Source of the DNA: Microbacterium sp. NC79
GTDB taxonomy: Bacteria > Actinomycetota > Actinomycetes > Actinomycetales > Microbacteriaceae
Assembly (NCBI RefSeq): GCF_019061125.1
Contig: NZ_JAHQYI010000001.1
Coordinates: 310,001 to 374,000, forward strand
Reading direction: 5' to 3'
DNA length: 64,000 nt
Shown here: piece by piece, positions 62,300 through 64,000 of the stretch
How the letters are laid out: each line of letters starts with the position of its first letter
Numbering within the stretch: position 1 is the stretch's first letter
The notes under the pieces: model-generated
What the model was told of the DNA's origin: nothing
Seen by the model: the letters and a program-made list of their open reading frames with translations, nothing else
The model's database searches: none
Program-made: the position numbers and the translations under genes

Positions 62300-62601
62300 C
62301 CATTCGCCATGTTGTCACCTGGCGCTTGGCCGCCGCTGACGAGGCCGACCGCGCAGCGCATGCAGATGAAATCGTGCGCCGTCTGACGAACCTTGTTGGC
62401 GTGGTTCCGTCGATCCTGTCGCTGACCGCCGGAGCCGAGTCGCTCTACGTCGGAACCAACTGGGACGTCGTGCTGATCGCTGACTTTGCTGACCAGGAAG
62501 GGCTCGAGGCCTACCAGGTGCATCCGGCCCACAAGGAGGCAGGAGCCTTCATTCGCAGCGTGGTCGCTGACCGGGTCGCTGTCGATTTTCACGTCGACTG
62601 A
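62296..62601 (+). CDS. Dabb (stress-responsive alpha/beta barrel) family protein
   Basis: 101 residues: IRHVVTWRLA at the start, then SLTAGAESLYVGTNWDVVLIADF and LEAYQVHPAHKEAGAFIRSV, the Dabb ferredoxin-like dimer pattern. GGAGTGAGCG precedes the ATG. Small dimeric barrel; no specific reaction can be named. Translationally coupled to the glutaredoxin-like gene. Confidence 0.88.
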   Translation: MTIRHVVTWRLAAADEADRAAHADEIVRRLTNLVGVVPSILSLTAGAESLYVGTNWDVVLIADFADQEGLEAYQVHPAHKEAGAFIRSVVADRVAVDFHVD

Positions 62602-62675
62602 CGAGAATTGACCTTGTCAATCTGACGCACGACACGCGATATTTGATCTTGCCTAGTGTTGTATCACCGGTAATT

Positions 62676-62696
62676 ATTTCCTGATCAGCAGGAAAT
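62676..62696 (+). terminator. AT-rich hairpin after the Dabb gene
   Basis: ATTTCCTG (62676-62683) and CAGGAAAT (62689-62696) with a 5-nt loop, followed by TTTTC. A likely simple terminator about 75 nt past the stop; an operator role for the next gene is possible. Confidence 0.6.
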
Positions 62697-62715
62697 TTTC
62701 TAATCATCCGATGTG

Positions 62716-62746
62716 TTGACACGGTGCATAGGCCCGTAGGTAGTAT
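62716..62746 (+). promoter_or_regulatory. Promoter TTGACA - 19 nt - TAGTAT for the surface-protein gene
   Basis: A perfect -35 TTGACA (62716-62721) and a -10 TAGTAT (62741-62746), with a slightly long spacer. It predicts a leader of about 90 nt before the ATG at 62846. Confidence 0.55.
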
Positions 62747-62845
62747 CCCCACAAGTGCGCGCGGCTTCGGCCTGTACTCCAGATGTGCTTCGCGTGCATG
62801 ATGCGCTCTCTGCGCGCACGAATCTCGAAGAATCATGGGGAGAAC

Positions 62846-64000
62846 ATGAAGGTATCGAAACGCGAACGGACGCGTCCGCTCGCTTCTCGCCTCTCGCGGA
62901 TTGCCGCGCTGAGCGTCCTGATTATCTCTGCGCCATTTGTGGCGCAGAGCGCATGGGCAGCCACGATGACGGCAACCGGCCCGCTTACTGAAATCGAAAC
63001 AACGCCAGACCTCAACTGTCGCGTCGAGCACATTTCCGACAGCGCCAGTGAGTTCTATGGCAGAACAGCGTGCGCGACATTGGTCACGATGGATGGGGTG
63101 CTCTACGGCCCCGCGCAAGTTCCCGCAGGTAGCGAGGTTCAAGACGTCGCGTGGGCACCGGTGTCGCAGGACTCGGGTGGTGGTGGAACCGTTGCTGACC
63201 CGTACTGGATTAACACGGTCGTGAGTGGCGGTTCGCTGACGGTGACGCAGCGAGACACCTACGTCAACGGTGAAAACTTCTACCGCACGTCAATTTCTGT
63301 GACGTCGACGGAGCCTGGCGACATCATCATCTATCACGGCGGCGACTGCTATTTGCAGAACAGCGATAACGGCTTCAGCGAGCAAGACCCCGTAACGGGA
63401 GCCACAACGTGTCGCGCCGTGAATGAGGCGGGCGATGCTCCCGGTGAGCGCATCGAGCAGTACGTGCCGTTGACCGGCGGAAACACGTTCATGGTCGGGT
63501 ACTACGACAGCGTGTGGGCTGCGATTGCCACGATGCTTCCGCTTCCCAACACGGTCTACGAGGGCTTTACTGACAACGGCATGGCTCTCGCGTGGAGCTA
63601 CACGCTCCCGGCCGGAGGCTCGGCCAGCGTGTCATTGCTGACGAACTTCTCGCCGATCGGCGTGCTGCCGTTGCCGACCACACTCACGCCAGCTGACGCC
63701 ACGACGCCGGTGACCGATGCCAACACGATCACGGCGACAGTGCAGAACCCGAATGTGATGGACGTCACGCTCTCTGACCTCGTCGTCACCCTTGCGGACG
63801 GTCTGACGTACGTGCCTGGCACGACAACGGGAGCGGGCGAGCCGACGGTGTCGGGTCAGACGCTGACATTTGCAGGGCCGATCCCGGTGGCAGCCGGAAC
63901 CACGGTGCCTGTCACGTTTGATGTCACGAGCGACACTGCTGGCAGCTATGGCATCAGCCTGATGGGTCACGAGACGGGCGGCGCTCCCGTTCTCGAATCG
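62846..64000 (+). CDS. Secreted DUF11-type surface protein, N-terminal part
   Basis: 385 codons are open to the window edge. ATG 62846 has GGGAGA upstream. The signal peptide has a basic start (KVSKRERTRPLASR) and ends AWA (36-38). A ~290-residue beta-rich N-terminal domain has Cys that could pair (DLNC, ACAT, GDCYLQ, TTCRA). A DUF11-like module then begins at about residue 285: DANTITATVQNPNVMDVTLS to VPVTFDVTSDTAGSYG. It resembles the repeat modules of the broken LPATG gene. The C-terminus, and any LPxTG, is outside the window. Confidence 0.8.
   Translation, partial: MKVSKRERTRPLASRLSRIAALSVLIISAPFVAQSAWAATMTATGPLTEIETTPDLNCRVEHISDSASEFYGRTACATLVTMDGVLYGPAQVPAGSEVQDVAWAPVSQDSGGGGTVADPYWINTVVSGGSLTVTQRDTYVNGENFYRTSISVTSTEPGDIIIYHGGDCYLQNSDNGFSEQDPVTGATTCRAVNEAGDAPGERIEQYVPLTGGNTFMVGYYDSVWAAIATMLPLPNTVYEGFTDNGMALAWSYTLPAGGSASVSLLTNFSPIGVLPLPTTLTPADATTPVTDANTITATVQNPNVMDVTLSDLVVTLADGLTYVPGTTTGAGEPTVSGQTLTFAGPIPVAAGTTVPVTFDVTSDTAGSYGISLMGHETGGAPVLES

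Overview
The window is high-GC, densely packed DNA with actinobacterial hallmarks. These include many GTG starts, frequent leaderless starts (a TANNNT box exactly 6 nt before the start codon), LPxTG surface proteins, and families largely restricted to Actinomycetota: a DUF4916-type NUDIX protein, a DUF6421 protein, a BldC-like HTH protein, and the 32-residue ribosomal protein bS22. The gene set best fits a Microbacteriaceae chromosome. That placement is inference from gene content; no rRNA or tRNA marker was seen. There is no phage, insertion sequence or CRISPR array.

Layout. 1-2033: end of an esterase gene, an epimerase and a NUDIX protein. 2050-7214 (minus): a complete oligopeptide ABC importer operon (binding lipoprotein, two permeases, two ATPases) with an internal hairpin after the binding-protein gene. 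7428-8873: DUF6421. 9068-13464: a NarL-type two-component system followed by a LolD/MacB-type ABC exporter. 13637-22274: a surface-protein block. It has an intact LPITG protein with 30 Pro-Glu-Val repeats, a small SRPBCC-like gene, and a large LPATG protein gene broken by at least four frameshifts that also lacks its secretion signal. 22498-25068: a MalT/LAL-type regulator. 25689-36513: housekeeping and accessory genes (ComB-like, SprT-like, TPR, spermidine-synthase-like, DUF523, SDR, AI-2E exporter family, DIP1984, receiver-less PhoB-type regulator, AlkA-like glycosylase, VOC protein). 36646-44807: SbcD, SbcC, a small membrane protein and a TM0106-type nuclease-helicase, a DNA-processing neighbourhood. 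44849-50750: MFS pump, a three-gene operon of membrane-anchored exported proteins, a large membrane protein, upp and tadA. 50796-55998: DUF808, hydrolase, proC, a 770-nt repeat-rich spacer, then a lipoprotein and a PKD-like secreted protein. 56171-58274: KtrAB potassium uptake. 58353-62601: ArsR regulator, BldC-like protein, bS22, and a CstR / CoA-disulfide reductase-rhodanese / rhodanese sulfur operon, then glutaredoxin-like and Dabb proteins. 62846-end: the start of another DUF11-type surface protein.

The points most worth a second look are these: (1) the broken LPATG gene, where an 8-bp tandem duplication is directly visible as one frameshift; (2) a widely iterated CGGAACCA/TGGTTCCG oligomer that clusters in spacers and forms hairpin arms; (3) a leaderless 33-codon ORF behind a near-consensus promoter upstream of the receiver-less regulator; (4) the three-gene exported-protein operon; (5) the persulfide-response operon with a 16-bp palindrome over its promoter.
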